Assembly: GCA_913056425.1 (NCBI GenBank)
Contig: CAJXLR010000112.1
Location: 1 to 6,122 of the forward strand
Direction of reading: 5' to 3'
DNA from: an uncultured Bacteroidota bacterium
GTDB taxonomy: Bacteria > Bacteroidota > Bacteroidia > NS11-12g > UBA9320
DNA length: 6,122 nucleotides
The translations under genes and the position numbers were made by a program. Positions within the stretch are counted from its first letter, which is position 1, and each line of letters begins with the position of its first letter. The notes under the pieces were generated by a model. That model did not search any database. It was not told the DNA's origin and worked only from the letters and a program-made list of their open reading frames with translations. This document shows, piece after piece, positions 1 through 6,122 of this stretch.

Positions 1-153
1 AACGATTAAATCAGGACGAAAGCTAGACGCTTTCTCTACTGCTTCCAAACCATTATGGGCAGTTTGAACGGTATACCCCTCTTTTTCAAGGTTATACGAA
101 ATAAATTCGACGATATCTGCTTCATCGTCTACTACGAGTATTTTGGAACTCAT
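1..153 (-). CDS. Response regulator receiver domain, N-terminal fragment (OmpR/PhoB type likely)
   Basis: The first 51 codons of a two-component response regulator; the rest lies beyond the left edge. Translation from the ATG at 153-151 gives a classic receiver-domain start, MSSKILVVDDEADIVEF, with the acidic pair D9-D10 that helps bind Mg2+, followed by the first helix and a second strand ending in RPDLIV. The phosphoacceptor Asp is expected one or two residues past the edge, so it cannot be checked here. In the family, a sensor kinase phosphorylates the receiver and the output domain then usually binds DNA. The output domain is not visible; the OmpR/PhoB assignment rests on the resemblance of the N-terminus (SYNLEKEGY) to Bacteroidota PhoB-like regulators. 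No clear Shine-Dalgarno site precedes the ATG. It lies 70 bp downstream of the tlpA-like gene on the same strand, so partial read-through is possible. Confidence 0.88.
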   Translation of the reverse strand, partial: MSSKILVVDDEADIVEFISYNLEKEGYTVQTAHNGLEAVEKASSFRPDLIV

Positions 154-163
154 GCACTACGAA

Positions 164-182
164 TTAGTTCGCAAGTAACTAA
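164..182 (-). repeat. Short inverted repeat ahead of the response regulator
   Basis: TTAGTT (164-169) and AACTAA (177-182) are perfect 6-bp inverted arms around a 7-base spacer, ending 10 bp upstream of the response regulator ATG. It could be a leader hairpin or a weak operator, such as one for autoregulation. It is AT-rich with no T-run beside it, so it is not a convincing terminator for the tlpA-like gene. In a 70-bp AT-rich gap, chance is a fair explanation. Confidence 0.25.
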
Positions 183-223
183 AGTACGTCCAAAATTTTA
201 AAAGCTAGAATATTACTAAATCG

Positions 224-1420
224 TTAATTGAAGATTTCAGCCAATTTAGCTTCAAGAGCAGGACCTCTCAGGTCTTTTGCGATGATACGCCCCTTACGGT
301 CAAGGAGAAAGGTTTTAGGTATGCCCGAAACTTGGTACAGTGCTGCGGCAGAAGACTTCCATCCTTTTAGGTCACTAACGTGCGTCCATGTTAAGCCATC
401 CTGAACTATCGCAGCTTTCCAACGGTCAGCGCTGTTGTCTAAGGAAACACTGTACACTTCAAATCCCTTGTCGTTGTACTTCTGATACATACGAACCACG
501 TTCGGATTCTCTTGGCGACAAGGTCTACACCAAGAAGCCCAGAAATCGATTAAAACTACTTTACCACGTAATGACGATAGTTTTATTTCTTTTCCGTCAG
601 GGCTATTCAGTGCTATTTCGGGTGCTTGGCCGCCAATTTCTAGTGCACCGATTGAGTTGATTCGAGTCTCCAGCTTTGTTGTATACCATGCATCCGGGGC
701 ATCTTTCTTGAGCTGAGATAATGCCGCTTCCAGTAAATCGATTGGTGGCTTTTGTACCACATAGGTTGCAGCAAAATAAGTTGCTGCGCTTCCTTTGGTT
801 TCTTTTACGAACTCTTCCACATCTGAATTCATTTGATTCTGAAGATTCGCATACTCCATGTTTATCGCAAGTCGCATACTATCCGTCATGGTCTTTGGAT
901 TCACGTTGCCATATCGTTCTTGAAACTCAAAGCTTTTTTTATTGTGGCCGAGGTAGACATCATATAAAGATTTCAAACGCTCGTTTTCATCATCACCTTT
1001 TATTGTGGTTTCGATGAACTTTCCGATGTTTAAATTCAGTTCAACGGACTTATTATTTTCTAGAATTACAGGTACCCCTGGAGGTTTCATAGAATTGACA
1101 GTCACATAAAAAAAACGTGGTGCATCCGAACTTCCGTTTAATTCGTACCGACCCTTTTCGTCCACCCGAACTGAATCGATAAAAGTTAATTGCCCATTTT
1201 CTAGTTTTTGAAGTACTACCAGTCCGCCTGGCTTTCCTTCCACTTTGCCTTTGATCTGAAAGGTAGACTCTGTAGGCTTGTCCTGAACCTCAGTTACCTC
1301 TTCTTCCGGCTCACTAACTGATTTTGCTTGTTGGTTTCCGCAACCAATTAAGGCTATTGTTACAAACACTGCGGCAATCGCAAATGTGGTAACTTTTGAT
1401 TTTTTCGCTCTTTGATACAT
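224..1420 (-). CDS. TlpA-family thiol-disulfide oxidoreductase, lipoprotein
   Basis: A 398-residue exported thioredoxin-fold protein. Residues 1-27 form a lipoprotein signal: basic start (RAKKSK), hydrophobic core and lipobox LIGC with the lipidated Cys at 27, followed by an acidic linker rich in E. Residues about 52-145 resemble the beta-rich domain (DUF4369-like) common in front of Bacteroidota TlpA proteins, and about 145-250 is helical. The C-terminal thioredoxin-like domain (about 263-398) has DFWASWCRPC with redox cysteines C298 and C301, and the cis-proline loop GIPKTF with P368. The family usually reduces disulfides outside the cytoplasm, for example in cytochrome c maturation; the partner here is unknown. 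The ATG at 1420-1418 is supported by the complete signal peptide and a purine-rich AGAAAGAAA stretch just upstream. It follows gatB by 38 bp, so co-transcription is likely. It appears intact. Confidence 0.93.
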   Translation of the reverse strand: MYQRAKKSKVTTFAIAAVFVTIALIGCGNQQAKSVSEPEEEVTEVQDKPTESTFQIKGKVEGKPGGLVVLQKLENGQLTFIDSVRVDEKGRYELNGSSDAPRFFYVTVNSMKPPGVPVILENNKSVELNLNIGKFIETTIKGDDENERLKSLYDVYLGHNKKSFEFQERYGNVNPKTMTDSMRLAINMEYANLQNQMNSDVEEFVKETKGSAATYFAATYVVQKPPIDLLEAALSQLKKDAPDAWYTTKLETRINSIGALEIGGQAPEIALNSPDGKEIKLSSLRGKVVLIDFWASWCRPCRQENPNVVRMYQKYNDKGFEVYSVSLDNSADRWKAAIVQDGLTWTHVSDLKGWKSSAAALYQVSGIPKTFLLDRKGRIIAKDLRGPALEAKLAEIFN

Positions 1421-1434
1421 ATATTTCTTTCTAA

Positions 1435-1453
1435 CAATTCGTATGCCGAATTG
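1435..1453 (-). repeat. Perfect inverted repeat between gatB and the tlpA-like gene
   Basis: CAATTCG (1435-1441) and CGAATTG (1447-1453) are perfect 7-bp arms around a 5-base loop. Together they fill half of the 38-bp gap. In the minus-strand message the hairpin would begin 5 bases after the gatB stop and end 14 bases before the tlpA-like ATG, just upstream of the purine-rich ribosome-binding region. No U-tract follows, so it does not look like an intrinsic terminator. It may be a processing or stabilising hairpin, or a small operator. The function is inference; the symmetry is directly visible. Confidence 0.5.
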
Positions 1454-1458
1454 ATTGT

Positions 1459-2913
1459 TTATTCGTCAAGTCTGCTACGCAACAGTGCGCTTGCTTGTTT
1501 GGGGTCAGCTTTTCCTCCACTGCGTTTCATAACTTCCCCCATAAATAGTCCGAGTAAGCCTTTCTTTCCTGACTTATACTCCTCCACTTTATCCGGGAAC
1601 GCATCCAATGCTTCTGTTATCAGTTGCTCTAAATAATCGTCATCGCTGTTCTGAATAACATTCAGCTCTGTTGCGATTTCCATCGCTGTTTTTGTCGGTT
1701 GCTCTATGAGCGCCGGAAAAACCGTCTGCTCACCAACGGCGTTACTAATTACCCCGTCGTCTACCAATGCAATAATCTCCGTAAGCTGCTTGGGCGTTAA
1801 TGGAAAATCGCTCAACTCCAATGCATTCTTGTTCAAATAGCCTTTAACAGAACCCATCAAATAGTTCGCGGCAGCCTTGAAATTGTTGGTGTGCTCAAGC
1901 ATTTCCTTGTAAAAGGTTGCTACTTCTTTATTGTCGATTAAGACTGAAGCGTCGTAATCAGAAAGCCCGTATTCTTCTGTGAATCGCTGGTACAATGTCT
2001 CCGGTAATTCCGGCATATTGTCTCGTACCTGAGATATCCATTCTTCAGATACCTGAAGAGGTGGTAAGTCGGGCTCAGGGAAGTATCGATAATCGGTGGC
2101 TACCTCTTTTGCACGCATTGAAAAAGTTGTTCCTCTCACCGCATCAAAACTGCGTGTCTCTTGAACAATAACCTCGTTATTCTCAATTGCCTCGATCTGT
2201 CGTTTGGTTTCGAATTCAATGGCACGACGCACATTGGAGATGGAGTTCATGTTTTTAACCTCCACCTTGGTCCCAAATTCCGTAGTTCCTTTCTTTCGCA
2301 CGGAAATGTTGGCATCGCAGCGAAGCGATCCTTCTTCCATGTTGCCATCACATATTTCGAGGTAACGAACTAGTTTTCTAACTTCAGTTACGAATAGTGA
2401 AGCTTCTTCTCCCGAGCGCATTACAGGCTCCGTAACAATTTCAATTAGAGAAGTTCCAGCCCGGTTGTAATCGATAAGCGAGTTGTGTAAATCCAAGTCG
2501 TGGATACTTTTACCGGAGTCTTCCTCTAAATGTATTCGTGTTAGTTCAATGTCTTTAACCGTTCCATCCGATCGTTTTATACGAACCGCCCCGTGATGAC
2601 ATAGAGGAGTTTCATCCTGAGTAATCTGGTATCCTTTAGGCAAATCCGCGTAGAAGTAATTCTTTCTTGCGTATAGGCAGTAGTTTGATATTTCACAACC
2701 GCAGGCAATACCCATTTTCAATGCCATGTTTACAGCCTCTTTGTTGTGACGTGGCAATGTACCCGGATGACCCAAATTTACAACACTAATGTTTGTATTA
2801 GGAGCCGAACCATACACAGCCTCCTCCTCACTAAACGCTTTGGTTTTAGTGAGTAATTGAGCGTGAATCTCAAGCCCAACAATGGTTTCGTAACTATCGT
2901 AATTGATTCCCAT
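1459..2913 (-). CDS. gatB: Aspartyl/glutamyl-tRNA(Asn/Gln) amidotransferase subunit B
   Basis: A 484-residue protein of full family length. With GatA and GatC it converts mischarged Glu-tRNA(Gln), and often Asp-tRNA(Asn), to the amide form in the cytoplasm; GatB binds the tRNA and phosphorylates the side chain. Visible hallmarks are the N-terminal YETIVGLEIHAQLLTKTK (residues 8-25), NLGHPGTLPRHN (46-57), ARKNYFYADLPKGYQITQ (82-99), the family signature LIDYNRAGTSLIEIVTEP (146-163) and DGNMEEGSLRCDANISVR (189-206). The C-terminal YqeY-like tail runs from about 340 and ends GLFMGEVMKRSGGKADPKQ. Position 155 is Ser, where I recall Pro in most homologues. The ATG at 2913-2911 lies 10 bases after a -7 promoter box, so the message has a very short leader. 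It is the first gene of a likely unit with the tlpA-like gene; gatA and gatC are not in the window. Confidence 0.97.
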   Translation of the reverse strand: MGINYDSYETIVGLEIHAQLLTKTKAFSEEEAVYGSAPNTNISVVNLGHPGTLPRHNKEAVNMALKMGIACGCEISNYCLYARKNYFYADLPKGYQITQDETPLCHHGAVRIKRSDGTVKDIELTRIHLEEDSGKSIHDLDLHNSLIDYNRAGTSLIEIVTEPVMRSGEEASLFVTEVRKLVRYLEICDGNMEEGSLRCDANISVRKKGTTEFGTKVEVKNMNSISNVRRAIEFETKRQIEAIENNEVIVQETRSFDAVRGTTFSMRAKEVATDYRYFPEPDLPPLQVSEEWISQVRDNMPELPETLYQRFTEEYGLSDYDASVLIDNKEVATFYKEMLEHTNNFKAAANYLMGSVKGYLNKNALELSDFPLTPKQLTEIIALVDDGVISNAVGEQTVFPALIEQPTKTAMEIATELNVIQNSDDDYLEQLITEALDAFPDKVEEYKSGKKGLLGLFMGEVMKRSGGKADPKQASALLRSRLDE

Positions 2914-2923
2914 TTACTGCGTG

Positions 2924-2958
2924 CAAAGGTACATTTTATTCATTCAGATTTTGAGCAA
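2924..2958 (-). promoter_or_regulatory. Bacteroidota-type promoter for gatB
   Basis: On the minus strand TACCTTTG (2931-2924) matches the Bacteroidota -7 consensus TAnnTTTG exactly. A TTG at 2958-2956 could be the -33 element, but its 24-base spacer is longer than the usual roughly 19-21. Transcription should begin a few bases downstream, leaving under 10 bases before the gatB ATG. The -7 call is strong; the -33 call is weak. Confidence 0.6.
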
Positions 2959-2982
2959 GTAATCAGCGAAGTTATACCTTTG
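2950..2982 (+). promoter_or_regulatory. Bacteroidota-type promoter for the amidohydrolase gene
   Basis: TACCTTTG (2975-2982) matches the -7 consensus TAnnTTTG exactly, and TTTG at 2950-2953 sits 21 bases upstream as a plausible -33 element. The box ends 4 bases before the ATG at 2987, so the transcript should start at or next to the start codon. The -33 region overlaps that of the divergent gatB promoter. Confidence 0.65.
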
Positions 2983-2986
2983 GCGA

Positions 2987-4618
2987 ATGCGAATACTTGT
3001 TCCATTATTCATCCTGAGTATTGTTATTTCGAGTTGCTCAACGTTTGAATCTAAACCTCCTCTATCAGTAGACACAATTTTGCACAATGGCGTTGTCTGC
3101 ACAGTTGATTCCGGATTTTCAATGGCCGAGGCGATTGCAATTGACTCAAACGGTCGGATTGTGGCAGTTGGTTCCTCTTCAGATATTCTCGACCAATACT
3201 TAGCCAGCAACACTGTGGACCTGAACGGCAAATACGTCTATCCTGGTTTTATTGATGCGCACAGCCACTTTTATGGATTTGGTAAAGATCTCCAAGAGCT
3301 CGATCTAAAATCGTCTACGTCGTTTGAAGACATGGTTAACATGACAGTTGAGTATGCTCAAGCTAAAAACCCTTCATTTATAATTGGACGCGGCTGGAAC
3401 GAAGAGAATTGGGAAATCAAAGGCACCATTTCCAAGTTTAAACTGGACATACTATTTCCTGAAATCCCGGTTGTTCTGCAGCGTGTGGATGGGCATGCAT
3501 GTTTATGTAACCAAGCCGCACTGGATCTGGCAGGGATAAACTCGAAAACGTTAGTGGAAGGAGGAATTGTCGAAATGATGGGCAACTTCCTTACGGGTAT
3601 GTTGATAGATCGTGCCGCTGATTTAGTTATGGACAAGCTCCCGGATGCATCTCGTGATCAGAAGATTGCTGCGCTTGTTGATGCTCAACAAAAGTGTTAC
3701 GCTGCGGGATTAACAATGGTTACCGATGCCGGGCTCGATGGAGAAATCATTCAACTTATCGATTCTTTGTTTAACAGCGAGGTGCTCAGCATACCACTAT
3801 ATACCATGGCAAATCCGGACTCCTCTGCAATAATTGAGTTGCTTAATCTAAGCCAGGAACGCCATGAGCGACATATGTTAACCAGTGTAAAACTCTATGC
3901 TGACGGTGCACTTGGTAGTCGTGGTGCGTTACTTAAAAAACCGTACTGCGATCGACCCGACCATTACGGATTGATGCAACATCCCGTAGATTTTTACCGA
4001 GCGTACATAGACTTCTGCGACAGAAACAACCTTCAAGTGAATACCCATTGTATTGGTGATAGCGCCAACAAAGTTTTATTACTTCTGTATGCAGAGAGGC
4101 TCCAAGGTAGAAACGATAAACGCTGGCGAATTGAGCATGCTCAGATTGTTGATCCTAAGGACATTCCCCTATATCAGGATAATAGTATCATTCCATCAAT
4201 TCAACCCACGCACGCCACTTCCGATGCAAAAATGGCACAGGAAAGATTGTGTGACAGCGAAACAATGAATGGAGCATATATATACAGAACCTTGCTCGAT
4301 TCAACAGGTCTTGTTGCATTTGGCACCGATTTCCCGGTGGAATCCATTGACCCGCTTGACACCTATTTTGCCGCAGTGAAGAGAAAGTCTAAGTCAGGCA
4401 TGGTGTTCAAAGGCGAGGAAGCGCTTACACCAAAACAAGCTCTAATAGGTATGACACGAGATGCAGCCTATGCGTGTCGTGCCGAGGATAATTACGGCAC
4501 CATTGAAGTAGGAAAAGTAGCGAGTTTTACCATACTGAATCAAGACCTCTTAGCTGCTCAAGAGCGCGGAAGAGTGAGTGTGCACTCAACATATGTGCAT
4601 GGTAAACGCGTGTACTAG
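2987..4618 (+). CDS. YtcJ-like metal-dependent amidohydrolase, lipoprotein
   Basis: A 543-residue exported hydrolase of the amidohydrolase 3 (YtcJ-like) group. Residues 1-17 form a short lipoprotein signal ending VISSC, with the lipidated Cys at 17. The small beta-sandwich follows (ILHNGVVCTVD, residues 31-41), then the first metal motif in YPGFIDAHSH with H92 and H94. Other likely metal or catalytic positions, assigned from family pattern, are K302 in VKLYADGALGSRG, H354 in NTHCIGD, H384 in RIEHAQ and D448 in GTDFPVE. The C-terminus returns to the beta-sandwich (GTIEVGKVASFTILNQD). The family hydrolyses C-N bonds in varied substrates; the substrate here cannot be read from sequence. The ATG at 2987 is the only start that keeps the signal peptide; the next in-frame Met is residue 46. 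It is divergent from gatB and its stop lies one base from the convergent chaperone stop. It appears intact. Confidence 0.92.
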   Translation: MRILVPLFILSIVISSCSTFESKPPLSVDTILHNGVVCTVDSGFSMAEAIAIDSNGRIVAVGSSSDILDQYLASNTVDLNGKYVYPGFIDAHSHFYGFGKDLQELDLKSSTSFEDMVNMTVEYAQAKNPSFIIGRGWNEENWEIKGTISKFKLDILFPEIPVVLQRVDGHACLCNQAALDLAGINSKTLVEGGIVEMMGNFLTGMLIDRAADLVMDKLPDASRDQKIAALVDAQQKCYAAGLTMVTDAGLDGEIIQLIDSLFNSEVLSIPLYTMANPDSSAIIELLNLSQERHERHMLTSVKLYADGALGSRGALLKKPYCDRPDHYGLMQHPVDFYRAYIDFCDRNNLQVNTHCIGDSANKVLLLLYAERLQGRNDKRWRIEHAQIVDPKDIPLYQDNSIIPSIQPTHATSDAKMAQERLCDSETMNGAYIYRTLLDSTGLVAFGTDFPVESIDPLDTYFAAVKRKSKSGMVFKGEEALTPKQALIGMTRDAAYACRAEDNYGTIEVGKVASFTILNQDLLAAQERGRVSVHSTYVHGKRVY

Positions 4619-4619
4619 C

Positions 4620-4829
4620 TTAAATAGGCTCTGCCTTATACCCAGCTTCGTTTAGAGCCTTAATCACAGATTGAATATCTGAATCGTCGAGCTCCACGGT
4701 AAGTATTTTATCATCTGTTGAGGTGTCTACCTGCCACTCGTCAACGTTGTCCAGCATATTTAGAACCGGTGTCACCGTTGCTACACAGCTCGAGCAATTG
4801 ATTGTTGTTTTTAGTTTTATTGTCTTCAA
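4620..4829 (-). CDS. Small HMA-domain copper chaperone with TTG start
   Basis: A 69-residue protein that is a single heavy-metal-associated domain of usual size. The metal-binding CxxC is C12-S-S-C15 in the first loop (INCSSC), followed by the expected strand and helix order (ILTVEL, then IQSVIKALNEAGYKAEPI). Such proteins bind Cu(I) and pass it to or from a CopA-type ATPase in the cytoplasm; the adjacent ATPase gene fits this role. No ATG is available: the only in-frame Met near the start (residue 25) lies after the CxxC. TTG at 4829-4827 is therefore the likely start, and it places the N-terminus (MKTIKLKT) where related chaperones begin. The TTG directly follows the ATPase TAA and is in the same frame, so translation probably depends on ribosomes finishing the ATPase. 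No separate ribosome-binding site is evident. Confidence 0.85.
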   Translation of the reverse strand: MKTIKLKTTINCSSCVATVTPVLNMLDNVDEWQVDTSTDDKILTVELDDSDIQSVIKALNEAGYKAEPI

Positions 4830-6122
4830 TTATCTAATTCGTTTGAGGTTGAGTCTTAAGCTGTTCAAAAGAACAGAAACTGAACTAAATGACATTGCAA
4901 AACTGGCAATCATCGGGTTGATAACAAAGCCGTTTATCGGATATAAAGCTCCTGCGGCTATGGGTATTGCAATAATGTTGTAGATAAACGCCCAAAACAA
5001 GTTTTGGTTCACTGTACGGAGCGTATCCTCCGATATCTGCATGGCAGATTTCACCAAACTAAAATCTCCATGTAATAAAGCTATATCAGAAGCGTCTATC
5101 GCAATTTCAGCACCCGTGCTCATTGAAATTCCAATCTGGGCTTGAGTAAGTGCGACAGCATCATTGATACCATCACCCACCATGGCTACTACACTTCCCG
5201 ACTCTTGAAGTTTTTGGGTATAATCAGCTTTATCCGATGGTGAACATTGGGCTTTCCAAATGCTTAAGCCCAAATCATCCGCCAATTGCTGAACTACGTT
5301 CGTGCGATCACCTGAAAGTAGGTGAATCTTAATATCGTGCTTCTTTAACCAATGAATCGTCTCAGCCACTCCTTGTTTTACCTCGTCGTGTAGCGTGATA
5401 TAACCCAGCAACTCCTTGCCTTTTGCCCAATAAACACAACTATCATTACCCATATATCGTTGTGCATCCAGTTCTACTCCTTGCTCTATCATGAAGCGCT
5501 CTGATCCTGCCCTACACAACTGACCTTCAATAATCCCGGTTACACCTTTTCCGGCTAATGTAGATATATTGGAAACCTCTGCCGATGAGTTTTGACCATG
5601 AAGGTGATTAACGATGGCCTCCGATAGCGGGTGTTTGGATGACTTCATCAAACCTTCTAAAATAGAAAGTGCTATGAGTTTATTTTCCTCAAAGACTTTA
5701 ACATCCTTCACTAAAGGTTTCCCCTCCGTTAAGGTCCCTGTTTTATCAACAATTAAATCTGAAACCGACGACAATGTCTCAAGCACGGTTGCATCGCGAA
5801 TTAGTATGCCCTGTTTACTGGCTTTACCCACACCGACCATCAATGCAGTTGGAGTGGCCAACCCCAATGCGCACGGACAGGCGACAATTAATACGGTGAC
5901 CATCGACATTAGTGCGGAGACCCAGTCATTTGGATGAGTAGCGAAACCCCAAACAAGAAATGTGAGCGCTGCAATCGCCACAACAACAGGTACAAAAATT
6001 GAGGAAATCCGATCTACACGCTTCTGAATCAATGGCTTGGTTCCTTGAGCACGCTTAACGTGGTCGATAATCCGAGCTAGAACGGTGTCTTTACCAACGC
6101 TTGTAGCCACAACTTTCAAGAG
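4830..6122 (-). CDS. copA: Copper-transporting P1B-type ATPase, C-terminal part
   Basis: The last 430 residues of a Cu(+) export ATPase; the N-terminus lies beyond the right edge and the frame is open to it. The TTG at 6119-6117 is an internal Leu codon, not a start. Positions below count from that Leu as 1. The fragment begins at the end of the actuator domain (VVATSVGKDTVLARI). It continues with two membrane segments (about 41-60 and 66-86) containing the metal-path motif CPC at 81-83, the phosphorylation motif DKTGT with D125, HP at 163-164 in the nucleotide domain and GDGIND at 315-320. The last two membrane segments carry YN (380-381) and MSFSS (409-413), the Cu(+) pattern of the P1B-1 subgroup. 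The protein pumps Cu(I) out of the cytoplasm using ATP. It ends in LNLKRIR, the normal family end. The HMA chaperone gene follows with no gap. Confidence 0.95.
   Translation of the reverse strand, partial: LLKVVATSVGKDTVLARIIDHVKRAQGTKPLIQKRVDRISSIFVPVVVAIAALTFLVWGFATHPNDWVSALMSMVTVLIVACPCALGLATPTALMVGVGKASKQGILIRDATVLETLSSVSDLIVDKTGTLTEGKPLVKDVKVFEENKLIALSILEGLMKSSKHPLSEAIVNHLHGQNSSAEVSNISTLAGKGVTGIIEGQLCRAGSERFMIEQGVELDAQRYMGNDSCVYWAKGKELLGYITLHDEVKQGVAETIHWLKKHDIKIHLLSGDRTNVVQQLADDLGLSIWKAQCSPSDKADYTQKLQESGSVVAMVGDGINDAVALTQAQIGISMSTGAEIAIDASDIALLHGDFSLVKSAMQISEDTLRTVNQNLFWAFIYNIIAIPIAAGALYPINGFVINPMIASFAMSFSSVSVLLNSLRLNLKRIR

Noticed and set aside
191..204. AT-rich CAAAATTTTAAAAG stretch as a terminator or promoter for the left-hand genes
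   Set aside because: The stem would be only A-T pairs, and on the minus strand the spacing does not match TAnnTTTG, so neither call is supported.
388..1017. Plus-strand open frames of 90 and 98 codons opposite the tlpA-like gene
   Set aside because: They lie fully antisense to an intact gene with clear domains, have no recognisable motif, and are best explained as shadow frames.
2944..3231. Minus-strand 95-codon open frame over the start of the amidohydrolase gene
   Set aside because: It overlaps the signal peptide and first domain of a well-supported gene as well as the divergent promoters, and its translation has no domain character.
4575..4588. Near-palindrome TGAGTG-TG-CACTCA near the end of the amidohydrolase gene
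   Set aside because: It lies inside coding sequence, its 2-base centre is too tight for a hairpin and no T-run follows. It is probably chance.
5614..5937. Plus-strand 107-codon open frame within the copper ATPase
   Set aside because: It is antisense to the phosphorylation and CPC motifs of the ATPase and has no independent support.

Overview
The window looks like ordinary chromosomal DNA from a member of the Bacteroidota, probably a marine or flavobacterial-type lineage. Three things suggest this: two exact TAnnTTTG -7 promoter boxes of the Bacteroidota sigma factor, start codons without strong Shine-Dalgarno sites, and protein styles typical of the phylum (a TlpA lipoprotein with an extra N-terminal domain, and a small metallochaperone directly behind a copper ATPase). 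The phylum is well supported; the order is inference.

Left block, all on the minus strand and read right to left: gatB (2913 to 1459) encodes the B subunit of the tRNA amidotransferase. After 38 bp comes a TlpA-like thiol-disulfide lipoprotein (1420 to 224). After another 70 bp comes the first 51 codons of an OmpR/PhoB-type response regulator (153 to 1), cut by the left edge. The close spacing suggests that gatB and the tlpA-like gene are co-transcribed. A perfect 7-bp inverted repeat sits in the gap between them.

Middle: gatB and a plus-strand YtcJ-like amidohydrolase lipoprotein (2987 to 4618) diverge from a 73-bp intergenic region. Each has its own TACCTTTG box only a few bases before its start codon. 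Both messages should therefore have almost no leader, and the two upstream promoter elements share the same few bases.

Right block, minus strand: the C-terminal 430 residues of a copper-transporting P1B-type ATPase (6122 to 4830, 5' end beyond the right edge) are followed directly by a 69-residue HMA-domain copper chaperone (4829 to 4620). The chaperone starts with TTG immediately after the ATPase TAA stop and in the same frame. It meets the amidohydrolase tail to tail with one base between the stop codons. These two genes form a copper export and delivery pair.

No mobile element, RNA gene, CRISPR array or gene-free stretch above 300 bp is visible, and I see no clearly new multi-gene system. 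The most distinctive points are the in-frame TAA-TTG junction between ATPase and chaperone and the compact divergent promoter pair.
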